Source: Tillandsia leiboldiana (taxonomy: Eukaryota > Streptophyta > Magnoliopsida > Poales > Bromeliaceae). From it: a stretch of 64,000 nucleotides of DNA. The position numbers and the translations under genes are program-made. The stretch's first letter is position 1. Each line of letters starts with the position of its first letter. Location: contig CM055064.1 of the NCBI GenBank assembly GCA_029204045.2, positions 5,148,669-5,212,668 of the forward strand, read 5' to 3'. The notes beneath the pieces are model-generated. The model was given only the letters and a program-made list of their open reading frames with translations. It was not told the DNA's origin and did no database searches. This document shows, one piece after another, positions 37,944-51,065 of the stretch.

Positions 37944-38253
37944 TTAGTCTTTTATTAATGAACAATTACTATAGGTAGTAATTGTACTTTTAAAATCCAA
38001 GACTTGAAATAATGCTATTACTTAATGAACAATTAATATATGTATGAATTGTGCTTTTGTACTCCAAGTTGTTGAAATGATGTTATTAGTTAATGAACAA
38101 TTAATATATGTAGTAATTGTACTTTTGTATTTTTTTTTACTCTATTCAGGTCTATCTTATAATATATAACATTTCTTTATCTTTATAAATATTTTTTTAT
38201 TTATTACTTATTATTTATTAGTTATTAATATTAATTTAGTGTAAATTTATTCG

Positions 38254-38282
38254 CCCGTCGCGAAGCGCGGGTCTTTAACTAG
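38254..38282 (+). other. Helitron 3' terminus: hairpin and CTAG
   Basis: CCCG-T-CGC-GAA-GCG-CGGG (38254-38271) folds into a GC-rich hairpin with one bulge. TCTTTAACTAG follows, ending at 38282 with T as the next base. A hairpin about 10 bp before a CTRR end, with insertion between A and T, is the Helitron hallmark. No open gene of the element lies beyond it. Confidence 0.92.
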
Positions 38283-38779
38283 TATATATATATATATAAC
38301 CCGTATCAATAAGCACCCAACCTATTCACAAAATCATATAAATATAAAATTTAACGAAGAAGTCATTTAGTATTGAAAGCTGTGTAACGTTGTTAGGTGA
38401 AAAAATAAATATAAAAACACGTGCTTCTTTGTATTCTAATGCAACTGGATTAAATCAGTCCAATATATACACAATATATATATAATATATATATATATTT
38501 ACTTATATATAATGAATAATTTGATAATTCCAAGAGAAGTTAATGCATGTCACATGGCAAAGCATCCCATATCGAGCTACAATTTAATATAAGATCCAAA
38601 TTCAAAAATGTATACTTAATATAGAGACATAAATAAGAAAATGTGTATTATTCTGAGGAAATTTCAAATTGTCCATTCGAGACTCAAGAATCTAGACGTT
38701 GAATTTCAAACTCCACGTGCCCTACTTAATTAGAACGAATATTCTTTCACATCTCCACGTTGGTGGTTAGTACAGAATT
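38283..38779. other. AT-rich intergenic DNA flanking the Helitron
   Basis: Begins with a TATATATA tract directly at the Helitron insertion point. No gene is seen. Confidence 0.5.
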
Positions 38780-39330
38780 AATTTTAATTTAAAATTTTAA
38801 TTTTGATTAAAAATGAGAGAGCGTGTGACTGAATTTAGATAAAAAATAAATTTTTTAATTAATTTTTTAAAATTATTTTGAATAATTTTTTTTTATTTTT
38901 TATTTGTAAATAATAAATTTTTTAAAATTTTATTTTAAAATAATTTAAAATTTTAATTTAAATTTAAAATTTAAAATTTAATTTAAAATATAAATTTAAA
39001 ATTTTAAATTTTAAATCAAAATTTAAATTTTTAATTTCAAATTTAAAATCTAAATTTGAAATTTAAAATTCAAAATTTAAATTTAATAATTAAATTTTAA
39101 ATTTAATTATAAATTTGAAATTAAAATTTAAAATTTAAAATTATACAATTTGAGATTTGAAATTTAAAATTTAAAATTTAAAATAAATAACTAAATTTAA
39201 AATTTGAAATTTAAAAATTAAAATTAAAAATTAAAAATTAAAAATTCAAATTTAAAATTTAAAATTAAATTTAACTATAAATTTTAAATCTAAAATAAAA
39301 ATAAAATTTAAAATTTGTATCCAAAATCGA
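38780..39330. repeat. A/T-only low-complexity array
   Basis: About 550 bp made almost wholly of A-runs and T-runs in an irregular AAATTTAAAATTT pattern. It is not a strict tandem repeat. Confidence 0.85.
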
Positions 39331-41094
39331 AATCAGTTTTCAAGAAGTAGGTTTTAACTGATTCTGATTTTGGATCTCAAAAATTAAAAAATTGATTTAA
39401 AAAATCAGAATCAAATTTTGAAAATTTAGTTGCCAAAACGCTCTATTGCGCCAAAAATCATTTTTTGACCCAAAATTATAATTACTTTTCAAAAGCTAGC
39501 CCAAACAACTCTAGATCCAAAAATTATTTTTGAATTCAAAATCACTTTTCAAAAACTAGTCCAAACAACCCCTAATTAGAAGGGATATTCATGTTGGGTT
39601 TTCTTCAAAACTTAGGATCTATTTATTTCAACATAAGTAAATTATGAATTGAAATAAATTTTAGATTGAATTAAAATTCGGATGAAAATTATTTTAATTT
39701 TTCTGTTTGTTTTGATAGATGTGAAAGTAAAATTCTATTAGGAAGTGAATAATGTAAAAAATATAGTTCTCTATTTTATCTGTCTGTTTCACTGAAGGTT
39801 ATTTAATTTTCACATTTAATTTCCACATCGCTTATAAATTTACTCTCGACATGACATTATTATCTTCTTTAACTTACTCTCGACATGACATTATTATCTT
39901 CCTTTTTTTTCTACTTAATAAATAATAAATTATAATATAATAAATAAATAATAATATAATTATATTTCTATGCAATTATAAAATAAAATTAAAATAATTA
40001 TATTAATTTTTTTAATATATAAATTATAACAATACAACAAATAAAATTCTAAATTTAAAAATTATTAACATTTAATAAAGTAATTTTTATTATTTTATAA
40101 ATATATAAATTAAATAAAAAATATATTAATACTTAACTAACTAAATTTTATTATATTTTAAATATATAACCTAAATATTATCATAATTTAGTTCTTTTTT
40201 AATTTTCATTTTTTTTTTCCCTCTTTCCATTTTATTGTAATTGACTTTCGCCTTTTCAATTTCGATGTTTTAAATGAAGTGGACATTCAACCGTAATAAT
40301 TTACGGTGAATCAAACAACGAAAATGATCCACTTTTATCCCTAGCGGATCTGAACTTCTTCGAATCCATTAAAAACAACTAATAAACATTAAAAGATGAC
40401 AAAAAATGCAGTTAAAAACAACTAATAAACAACTAATAAAATGACAAAAAATTAAATAAAATGGTCTGTTTTGATACATTTTTTATTTTTGAATTTAAGG
40501 TCAAAATAATTTTTAAATTTTTAATGTGTATGTATCCTTAGTTCTGAATATAGGTTTTTAGATCTGAATATTTGAAATAAGAAAAAATAAGAATATTCTT
40601 AGAAATTAAAATAGATTCTTTATATTTTCTGAGAACACTACAAATATTTGTTTTATAATTCAACTTATAACCGAAAAAATACTGCGTCCTATCAAATCAT
40701 TTTTGATGATCAATACTCCGAATTTAACCTAAAACATTTAAATAATTTTATAATTTTTTTAAATTTTACTAATCTATATAAACAATTTGCTTTTTTAACG
40801 GTGCAGAACAATTTAAACTAATTAAATTTTTTAATAAAAAAATTTACTACTGTTTAAACAACATTTAATAACTCCAATCCACAATTGAGAAAGTCAGACT
40901 TTTATTTTATCAAAGTTATTTATTTTTTACCATTAATTTTCAGCCTTTTAATGTACTTGATAATAATTTTAAAATTTATAAATTCAATTTCAAAATATTT
41001 CAAATAGTTATAGATCAATTTCAACTATACCCTTTTTAAAAGAGAACAGTAGCTGAACTACTGGATCACCATATCAGGCTCAGTATTCATCATT
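39331..41094. other. AT-rich intergenic DNA, possible non-autonomous transposons
   Basis: Two near copies of CCAAAAATTATTTTTGA-type text, followed by CTAGTCCAAACAACCCCTAAT near 39560, look like the remains of a small transposon end. A short direct repeat (ACTTACTCTCGACATGACAT; 39839-39860 and 39870-39892) is visible. No gene is recognised. Confidence 0.35.
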
Positions 41095-41460
41095 TTAGTA
41101 AGTAGCCCAAAAAGTTGCTAAAATCTCTGAAAAAATCCTTTCCCCTTTCGCATCATCGAGTGCGCAGGTTCTCTGCAGATCTATCTGGTGCTCAGGAAAC
41201 ACTCGCAGAGTGCTGATCCGACAACTATCCAATCGTAAATGCACGGCTAAGTCGGCTGAGCCAACAGTTGAGATGGATTCCGCCCGACAGACCGGACGGT
41301 CGGCCGGATCAAGCAACATGCAGAAGTTTCTTTCTTGCACTCCAGGTCTGCAGAGAATCTGCACCCTCAAACTGCTACCATTGCTCTCCGCGAGTGTTGA
41401 AATAAAATACTTTAATTTGAGGAAAAGAGAAAAGGAAATCATGTACCTCCTTAGGAGAGA
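41095..41460. other. GC-richer island downstream of VTE1, unassigned
   Basis: Both strands are open for more than 85 codons. The base composition differs sharply from the AT-rich neighbours. It contains an inexact inverted pair around GCAGATTCTCTGCAGACC and GGTTCTCTGCAGATC. It could be a transposon remnant or 3' transcript sequence of VTE1; I recognise no protein family. Confidence 0.3.
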
Positions 41461-41557
41461 GAACAGATGAAAAGTGTAGCAGTGTCTACACTGTTTTTCT
41501 CATAGATATGTCAAAGTTGTTGAACAGATTGGATTGGGGATACCTCTGCATGATTTT

Positions 41558-44500
41558 CTAAAGTCCAGGAGGCTTGAAAATCGAAATAGGGAAGAAGCTT
41601 TCCACATCAATCGGAACTCGAAGAGCGCTGCTGATAATCTCAGGCGGCAGCGCCTTTCCCTCCCAGTCCGAGAACCAGGGCCCCCCGCCAACTTCTACTG
41701 CGGCCATATTGCTAGTCACATCGAGTATCAGCTGCAAACAAAAAGTTTCAGTTGCAATCTCTTATGCTTTTGTAGAATTGTTTGGTTAAATAAGAACCAA
41801 AAGTTTCATCAGTTTTAATGGCTAAATTTAATAGCAAGGATCAGGAACTAGGCCGCAATTGCGCCCCGATTGTAAAAAGTAAAGGATTGAGAATCAAACT
41901 AATAAAATTTAGCAAGTCTGAGGCTCTTTACTGCCCTTTCCTCCTAGCTATTCATGCAACTTAAAATTATGCATTGGTCATGCGCTTTTTCAACCGATGA
42001 AACGAGTATCTATATGTGATGTTGAGAGAAGTTATATACATACCTTTCCCTTACTACCATCATTTCTTCTCTCCCATATTTGTAGCTTGAGGTCTCCAAA
42101 GCAAGTATCCTTGCACGCTGTTACGAGCCCAGCCTCAATAGTTGGAGCTCGCAACGGAGTGCCAGGATCTTTTGCGGTGGCCTCTAATTCCACCTGATTT
42201 AGAAAAACATATGGAACTGAATTACTCGCAAAATCACAGAATGAGGACAAAGACTTAATCAAGCTATATACAGCTTGGAGGGCGCAGTTTAATGAAATAT
42301 CAAATTTGGATAATTTGAAGCTAAGTGACATTTTTGACTTCTCCAAAAAGATAGTAGTATTAGATATCAACTGCTTATTATCTACTAGTAAAAGGCACTA
42401 GCACTCAAATTCAGACCCTATAAAGTTACAAATATGGCACTATATTTCTACCCACAAGCAATTGGAATGAAAAATAGGCATGAAATAGAGAACTAATAAA
42501 GTGATGCTGTTTAGCGAAAAATATGAGCACATTTCAAGTACATTATTTACATGAAAAGGTTGGATGAACTGCACTCAGTTTCAGTAACCTTGAAAGTGAT
42601 ATTACTTAAAACTTTGCAGGAACTCGGAACAATCCAAAAGTTACTGCTCTCTGAGAGCTTGAAACAATATATGATGTATCTTAACAAAATAAACAAACAA
42701 ATGGTGAACATAATAATGCTCAAACAAGGAAGCATTTTTCTTTTCGATCAGGACAAAAGAAACATCAAAAAGCAGGTGCCCTAAATTTTAAGGCCTGGGT
42801 GAGGTGATTACCACATGTGTCTCATTCTCTCCAGACAGCCGCCAGTAACCCCACTTAGCAATTTCCCAGCTTACAGTTCCACTCCATGGCACGAATTCGT
42901 AGAAAATCCCCTCGTGATGAACTCCGATCTGCATTAAATAATCTTTTTTTATTTAGTTTATCAAGTTAGTCATCAGAAAGTTTCAACCATACAGGAGTCT
43001 GAAAACACATCGTGGAAACAGGCAAAATAAATATTGCCAAGTAATTAGTAAGGTGCATTTTTGTGTGCATCTAATTAACCTGCTCATAAAGTTCACAACA
43101 TTTGGAACCTCCCTTGCTTATGTTTAATTATCATTCTATCAGTCCTTAGTGTTTATCATTTAGCGAAAATATGAAATCAAATGGGTTCATGCCGTAGTTG
43201 GTTAATAAAGATAGTAAATACGAAGCTACGGTTCGTAAGCAAGGATAGAGTACTCATTACCATACCAAGGCAGCATTTTCATAGTTATCAGCCAATCCGG
43301 ATAGTTTCCTTAAGCCACCGCCCGCAGTTAGGGCAACTTCCCCTGATGCACCTTCAAAAACATTGCACTGAATCTGCAATGAATCAGATAATTTACTAAT
43401 TAAGGTGAAAGATGTGGGTTTGGAAAGTTTATTTAGAAAGTTTAATTATGATAGCCTAGATTTTGGAAAAGAGTAGAGATTTTGCTAGCGGATGTCTTAT
43501 TTTTATGGGTTAATTTTTTCCCTGCCCTACCAAAGAGTTGTAATTCTATCGATGCCCTTCAAAATTGGAAAATACAATGAGTGCCCTTGTATGTATAAAA
43601 GGGCTTAAGATTTAGGAGTATTGATGATATTTCCAACTTTAGAAGGGCATCTGTGATATTTTGAAGTTTTAGAGGGGTAAATTTGAAATTCCCCTTATTT
43701 TGATTGTTCAGTGAGAGAGAAAATTTTCATTCCCGCCAAAAAGTGAGTCTATCGACAGACCCAAATTCAAAATACGTGTTTTTATATATAATATGGATAT
43801 AGAACTTGATTTTGTCAGTGTTCATATGCTGCTTACTTGTTCCCTAAAAGATTTATTACTATAAAGATGCTTCACTAACTTGGACGGTGCAATAAGAACA
43901 TAGTTTAGATCCAAAAGACATGGGAAATGTTGTGAAAGTCATCTGTTCAAACAATCAAAAGTTTGAAGTAGAGAAAGTCACCCAAAACCATTTTCTTGGA
44001 AAACCTCCACCCCAATTCTTTTCTGAATAGGAAGGAGCATCTTCGAATTCAAATCGTTCTCCATCCCATTCTATCCACCCTGATATGAAAATACAACAAC
44101 GTTCATTAGTATACGTAAATCAAAACATCTGCTATCCATGTCCTACGTTCATAATTTTAATAAATGATAAAATGCCATCTAAGGAAAATAAACAATTGCA
44201 CTTAGTTTTATCTTCTAAGTGGAACTCCACAATCTCAAGGAAAACACACAAAAGACAGAAAGATTAAAACGAGGTTAATATCCCAACAAAATATAGGCTT
44301 GCACTATACCTAAATGAAATCACAAGCGACTCATTAAGATGAACTTAGTTTTCACACAGATTTTACTACCAAAATTAGTTAAATTAAGACTAAGCCACTA
44401 GAGATGCACCTGAAGTGAGATTTTATTGTTTGCAGAGAATCATTGTAAGGATATTGATGCTAATCATCCAAGTGAAAAACAATGTTCAAACATCTATAGG

Positions 44501-47500
44501 AAGGTCCCTCCTCTTATAAGTGCACACTTGCATTTATATATGTGGGGATGAATATAAATGCACATGTGCATTTATATATGTGGGACATAAAAAAATGCAC
44601 ATGTGCATTTATAAATGTGGGGACATATATACATAATTACATGTACAAGCATACTAAACAGGATGAACAATAAGATGCAGCTGGAATCAATGTCCAGCAT
44701 CTAAAAGTTGTGAAAACTACCTGTTGACAATCCACTTGCCATGCAAATTTGCCAGTGAGGTTCAAATACAGGAAAAGCTGCAAGCCAACCTGCTGTTGAC
44801 TTCTGCTTCGACTTAACATCACCCCATCCATATACAGGACGTGTGCTGTATTCCCAGCGTGCAGTTTTCACAGTCTGCACATAATTTGACCTGTCACAAG
44901 CATAGCATTATCATAGGATATTCATGCAGTAAAGATCTTAGCATCGAAAAACAACCAGAATTTAAAGAATTAGCCATTTCATCATATGCAACTCCACAGT
45001 ACACAAGTAACTACACAACATGCACGACATGACATTTCATTATAGGTAAGGCCCACAAGTTTAACCTTACTCTGGCAGAAACATGAAAGGAAACAGCTTG
45101 ATGCATGATGCATGATGCATTTGACATATACATGTACTTTTGTAGAAGACAGATGTTAAACTTGGAAGTAATAAATACAAAAAATTTCTATAAATACTTC
45201 CAGATTAGATAGATTCAATCAATAAATGTTATGATAAGTGAGGCAATGCCCTCAAAGAATGAATCATGCTTGTACATGTATCCATATAGTCAAAGAAGAA
45301 ACAAAGAGTACTTAGGAAGAAGTCATACCAATTACGCAATATTTCTAACATTTTTACTCAGGAAAAGTTGCAGGTAGAGCTCTCAACCTTATTAGAAAAG
45401 TTTTGAGACTGGACCCCAACTCCAGGGAACCAATTGTTGGGCTCCTTTCTTTATGGGTAAGGGTTAATACAGCTTATGGGCTCTTACATGGACATTTCAA
45501 CTTTTACAGTCGGATCCCACAACTTGAAACTCCGTTGCAATCCTAATTCTTTCCTTTCCATTAGATTACTTCACTAAATTGGTTGTGATGTAAGAGAAAT
45601 TTACCCTAGTCAATAAAGCCTCCATATTTATTTTGTCAACAAAATTGACCATTTTGAGGAATTGCCAAGAGGTAGCCACATGACTTTGAAAACCAAATCC
45701 AACATCTCAGGAACATCCACATAGCCTAGAGATAAATAACATAATGATATGAAGTTTACCATGAAAGTTCACCAAATTTATTAGAATATGCAATAAGCAT
45801 ATATAATATAAAGAAATACCAAAATAAAAACCATCTTAGTAAATTTTTGTTTGGTTTATTCACCACTCATAGAACTAGAGTTTCATGTGGATGAAGAAAG
45901 TTAGAGCTCACTTTTACGAGCAAACAGGACGTCAGCTGAGTAGTCTTTAAAAAGATTTGTGGAGAAAAGGGTCACATTTAAAAGCTGAACCTAATTATTC
46001 TTATTGCAAAGAGGTTGCATCTATCGTCACATAATTTTATCAAAAACCAACATTTTCAGAGTGCTGTTTAGACATGCCTCCCATCATCCCGAATGAAGCC
46101 TTGATGCCATAATGGGGTCACTTGGAAACCTTCTAAAACACGATCACGAAATTCCTACATAAACAGGATGAATTCGAGGATTAATTAACTAGCCTCAAAG
46201 AAGTACAGAAGTGGAAGTATTTAGAGACATTCGATATGGACAAAACACAATTGCACATAAACACGTATAATGATAAATATGTAAATGTCATGGATACACT
46301 AAAGCCAGAAATATTACATATATGATAATGAACAGTCGTGCTTGTTTTGAAATATGTAACTGCATCAAAATGAATATGTAAAGGTACTATGACAGCCGCT
46401 TGCAGTACTATTGTTGCTAAAAATAAGGAAGCACTTGGCCAAGAAAGGCTATCCAGTTGGACGAGACCCACTACAGAATCACTGGAGGGTCAAATGTACA
46501 GTCTTAAACAAAAATGAGGCTATGATCACCATTGGGCTGAAGGACCCCCAGCTCTGCAATTGAGCAACTCTTAGTTTCAGAGTTTCAGCCAGCTTTGCAA
46601 TTGAGAAACTCTTAGTTTCGGAGTTTCAGATGCTATGATTGATTAAGGTGCTACATTAACTACATTACACACTTCTGTCAATAGAGTCAAACTGTATAAT
46701 GAGGTTGTTTTAGAAAGTGTTTGAGTATTTATTGTGCATTTAGGAGTTCATTGTCTTGATTGCCTTCAAGAAACAGAAAGAATATCTGATAAGAATAATT
46801 GTCAATAGGACCCAACTTTAATGCATAGTTGGTTCCTGTGATTAGATTATGGTGCATTTAGGGAGTTATTGTGTAGCATGCAATGTAAATGTAGGAATGG
46901 AGAAAATGGACTTGAAGACAGGAGGAATTCTGATTTGCACAGTCCATCTCCCCTATTTTCCACCATCATCTTCCTCCTTTCTCTTTTTGAGATTCCAGTT
47001 TGACATCAGACTCTTACGCTTAAAGCCACATCAAGACAATCACAAGATTTACAATGGAAAAGCCAAGTTCCTTTCATTGAATTCATAATGTAGTGGAGGT
47101 CAAAATTTTACCTGAATGGTAATCTGATCTTCTACACACAAGTGATGCAAATCAGAGAAATTACAGGAAGTAAAAAATGATGTGCTTACTAGGTAATCTA
47201 AGAAGAAAATGGCAAATGCAACTAGCTTGATGCATAAGCAAAGATAAAGACATATTGCTTGCACAAAAAGTGCAGAAGAATACGAGAATGAAACGTATGT
47301 ATCATTTTGGTCTATTTACATAGTGTTAAGCACAAAGATAATAAACATAAAATTGCACCATGGAAAGGCATTATGCTGATCATTTGGAAGTCCTTAGTTT
47401 TCTAGATCATATGTACAAGAAGAAAGGAAAATGCATGAAAGAAGTACATGAAGACAATATAAACGTTAAAACCATAATGTATTCACTAAAGTGGCAACTA

Positions 47501-50294
47501 GATGAATACCGATCATTTTTGCATTAGGTCAGAAACTACAGAGAACCGACCTGAGGAGGAACCTCCGAAGTTGGAGGACTGGAATCTTTCACAGGTAAGA
47601 AGGTGTTGCCCACCATTAGTTCATGCCGACCTATGCAATGACAAATTAACAGATTAAGAGGAAAGGAAAAATGATAGAGATTTTTATAACGTATTAACTA
47701 CAACGTCGATAAAGCAACAACATAAAGTTCAGAACAGAATTTGCAAAAGAAAAAGGCCACTAAGATCATGGCAGGAAATAATAGGTTTCTTCACAACAGC
47801 AAAAGTAGAACAGGAAAGGCAATGACATCGCCTTCTTGCATTGCCAAGATCATGATTATATTGGTCTTAAGAGTTGTGTAATCCGAAATATATAAGAATA
47901 ATGAAAATTTGTCAGAAGCTGGTGTTGTTTGAAGACAAGAAATAAATCATATATATATTAGATCACAACCTTTAACAACAAAATCATTTGTTGTAAGGAA
48001 ACTCTTTTAAGTTTTGGACCTTTTGGCTATGCAATGCACAGAAAAGAGTAGCTTCTGTATTAAAATTTAAAGGAACCACTTCATATCATCAAAGAGTATC
48101 ATCAAAGAGGACACTTGATAGTAAGGTGAAGCACATGTAGTATTTCACTATTTACTATTTGATGCCTAAGAGTTTAGAAAATCACTTCAACTAAGATTTA
48201 AAATATTTGAACAAATAAAATAAATTTTTAGAGACATTAATAGACAAATTCTGCTCTACAGAGACATGCTTAACTCAATCTAACAGCAAGATCCTACGAA
48301 GTTTGGATACATTTATTCATCCCTAATAACTAAGCTCTTCTTCCCAACATTTGTTATCATCCTTCATACACTTTAACATACAAGATTTCTTCAAAAGTGT
48401 AATCAAAATGGTCTAGCACAATACACAAAAATTACAATATGACAATCAATTATGAAGTATGAGAGGCAATAACCAAGTGGATGTCAACAATTCATTTATA
48501 AGATCTCAAAATCATATTATAGATTATTGACTAACTAAGGTATAAAAAATCACTCTGAAAATGCCAAATAAGATATGTAACAATAAAATACAAGGATTGA
48601 AAGGTTTGACAAATCATCAGCGGTAAAATACAAAAATCAAGTCTTCAATACCACATTCAAGGTTGGATAGTGGCATTTCCACTCAAATAAAATTAGTAAT
48701 GTGCTCCAGGATATCCTAACAAGTTCTTCATCTGAGTCTACTTATGATGCTTAGAAGGATCTCTCATCAACTTCAAGTGGGGATATTTGGGCAAACCATG
48801 TGAACGCCTTTATTTTTTCGTTTCCCATAATTACCTCTACTTTAACAATACAGTTCCTCAGATTTGTCTTCCAAATAGCAGGAAGAAACATTTAGGTAAA
48901 AGTACGCCAAACGCTCAAACACATCACCATGATTGCAGAACACCAAACAAAATTTTAAAAGATAAAAAAAAATAAAAATGATAGTGGATAGATTGTTCAT
49001 ACAAATCCATCATTTCCTAAAGTCTAGGTGGTGATATGCAATCATGCTTACATTCACGATGGATCTGGCATATTTTTCCCATTTCTTTAACAAATTTGCA
49101 AGATCAGAAGGCAAAGACAGTCGAATATAAGACCATAACCAAGTCCATAGTAAAATACATTACTGCAAGAGAAGTGCTTACTTCCCCAGAAGTTCTTAGA
49201 CTCCTCTGTGAACTGACAGATATACTTATCATCAGGCCCGAGAATTTGAGCTCCGACCCCAGTAAAATGAGGCCCATGTACCAACCTGTCGAGCATTCCC
49301 ATTCCATTAGGGAATGCAGGATTCTCCACCGAATACATGAAGCAGAAGCTCTGCCTGCACTGAGGGATCGAGACTTTGAAGTACCAACCCTCAAAAAAGG
49401 GCCGAACAGTCCCATCAAAATGAAACCTGCCAAAAGAAATTGGGGAATAGGTTCCAACTATAATCAGCTAACCAAGAACTCTTAGTCTTTCAGCTCAAAC
49501 TTTAGGAAATGCTGTTCTTTTACTCAATGTGCTATGAACACATTGCAGCTCAATCAGAAGCCATTGAATGCAATTAACACACAATCTCTTTTTGTTCAAT
49601 AAAGGTGAAAACAAAAGGAGGAATTGCAAGATTAATAATTCAACCCAATAAAAGAGAAAACTTTACAATGTGAATCGAGTAAATTAGACAAATTTCTGTG
49701 TTTTAACACAAATAGAAGAATGTAGCATATATAATGCAGGCCCATTTGGCTCTAATTCTGTTTCTGCTTTCAGCCACAGTTCTAGGGTTTTTTTATTGCT
49801 GTTACATGACAAAGAAATGTGATTTTGAGGTGCAAAAAGCAAAAGTTCTAATTTGGAGCTTCTCAATTAGCTGGACGAAAACTTGTTGCATGAATTTGAT
49901 ACATTGCTTCTCCTGATAGAAATTAACTCTAAAAAATAAAACAAAACGAGATTGCTCTCGAAGCAAAATCTCATATAGCGATCTCATCCCCAAGCAAAAG
50001 CATATATCCTTTAACCATTCATAACCCCAAGAAATATCAGAATCAAGAGAACTACCCGCTGTGAGGGGTTCGGAGCTCCCGATCCCTCGGCGTGGGCACG
50101 TAAAGCGGCGCTTCCGCGCCGGGCGCGGCCGAGACCCCGGCTACCGCACGATTCCCGGAACGCCGCCCCACCTCCGCCGCGGCAGCGGCGGCGCCCTGGT
50201 GGCGGCGGCTGCGGCGGGGAGGGAGTGGGTAGAGGGCGGCGGCGGCGGCAGAGAAGGGGGCGGCGCCCATCATGACAGCGGCGGCGTGGGTCAT
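41558..50294 (-). CDS. VTE1: Tocopherol cyclase, chloroplastic
   Basis: This is tocopherol cyclase (VTE1/SXD1), which closes the chromanol ring of tocopherols from the MPBQ/DMPBQ quinols at plastoglobules and the plastid envelope. The ten exons on the minus strand are 50294-50056, 49426-49182, 47630-47551, 46154-46078, 44890-44721, 44079-43982, 43373-43266, 42928-42812, 42193-42044 and 41731-41558, giving 485 residues against 488 in Arabidopsis. Residues 1 to about 75 are Ala/Arg/Pro-rich, fitting a transit peptide. Conserved blocks then appear in order: TPHSGFHFDGTVRPFFEGWY, SFCFMYSVENPAF, FTGVGAQILG, FWGSRHELMVGNTF, VTPLWHQGFIRDDGR, ARWEYSTRPVYGWGD, QKSTAGWLAAFPVFEPHWQI, YSEKNWGGGFPRKWFW, VALTAGGGLRKL, YEFVPWSG and GTPLRAPT. 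The protein ends IFKPPGL. All joins keep frame. Intron 4 uses a GC donor. Exon 1 is very GC-rich. The ATG at 50294 is the first in frame. The gene looks complete and functional. Confidence 0.95.
43490..43710. repeat. Possible small non-autonomous insertion in VTE1 intron 6
   Basis: Starts near GGGTTAATTTTTTCCCTGCC and ends near GGGGTAAATTTGAAATTCCCC, which are loosely inverted. Inside, AAGGGCATC-type and GTGCCCTT-type phrases are mirrored. It is weak evidence for a MITE-like insertion. Confidence 0.35.
44515..44640. repeat. Palindromic tandem repeat in VTE1 intron 5
   Basis: Three units of about 40 bp built on GCACATGTGCATTTATAAATG or close variants, separated by GTGGGGA. Each holds the self-complementary ATGCACATGTGCAT or a variant. 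Confidence 0.8.
44891..46077 (-). other. VTE1 intron 4 with a GC-AG border
   Basis: Exon 4 ends GATGGGAG at 46078 and the intron begins GCATGT at 46077. Exon 5 starts GTCAAATTATG after AG. Joining AG to G restores the conserved DDGRSNY reading. The nearest GT (in CATGTC) would shift the frame, so a GC donor is required. Confidence 0.85.
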
Positions 50295-50304
50295 TGAAGG
50301 GGGA

Positions 50305-50334
50305 GGGGAGGATTAGGGTTAGGGTTAGGGTTTT
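50305..50334 (-). promoter_or_regulatory. Telo-box-like tract just upstream of the VTE1 start
   Basis: On the gene strand, AAAACCCTAACCCTAACCC lies about 20-40 bp before the ATG. AAACCCTAA telo-boxes are common in plant 5' leaders and core promoters and can be bound by TRB proteins. Its position suggests 5' leader. Confidence 0.55.
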
Positions 50335-50399
50335 GTAGGCCGGGGCAAAGGAGAGGAGGGAGGAGGGAGGAGGAAGGAACAAGCGACGGGATTGGGCGG

Positions 50400-50933
50400 C
50401 AACGTGGCCGTTGCTCGAGTAGGGTTTCGTTTTTCTAAAATAAAATAAAACAAAATTTAATTATTTTATTTCTATCCAAACATCATAATTTTTTTTAAAA
50501 AAAAAAAAAAAATTAAAATTTTAATATTATAAAGTACGTACCTAACCTATTATTAAATTAAAATAAAACAAATTAATACGTGAGTGAGTGAGTGACGTGT
50601 TCAGCAAATCTCATTAAAGAGATCCCCACTATATGGTTCCTCGAAATTCATAGAAAATTATTTTTTAAGAAAAATGTTAGTTTTTTATTAAATTCATATA
50701 TATTTTTTTATAATTCTTATTTTTTTGAATAAAAAACTAAAAAAAATAAAAAAGAGTTTTTAAATTTTTTTCTAAAGAACCAAAACCCTTTGTAAAGCTT
50801 GTTTCATTTTTATGCTCAAATTTTTAAATATTTAAATATATTGTATTTTTAAATTACTTATTCTTTTTAATAGAATAAATTAAAAAGGTTTAATTTATTT
50901 AGGAGCAGATGAATAATATATTTATTTATTTTC
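50400..50933. other. VTE1 upstream region, AT-rich
   Basis: Polythymine/polyadenine tracts, no recognised gene and no convincing TATA box. The retroelement remnant starts just beyond it. Confidence 0.4.
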
Positions 50934-51065
50934 TGATCCGCCGGAGGAGCAGGCAACGTCGCAGTGCCTCTCCGATAGATATCTGAAACTCGGATGAGAG
51001 AAAAAAGAAGACGAAGAATATATTTGTAGGTGGAAGAGTTTTTTATTTTTACTCTCTAACTGGAA

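Noticed and set aside
46073..46076. Alternative GT donor at CATGTC for VTE1 exon 4
   Set aside because: It would put exon 5 in the wrong frame and lose the conserved SNYVQTVKTARWEY reading.
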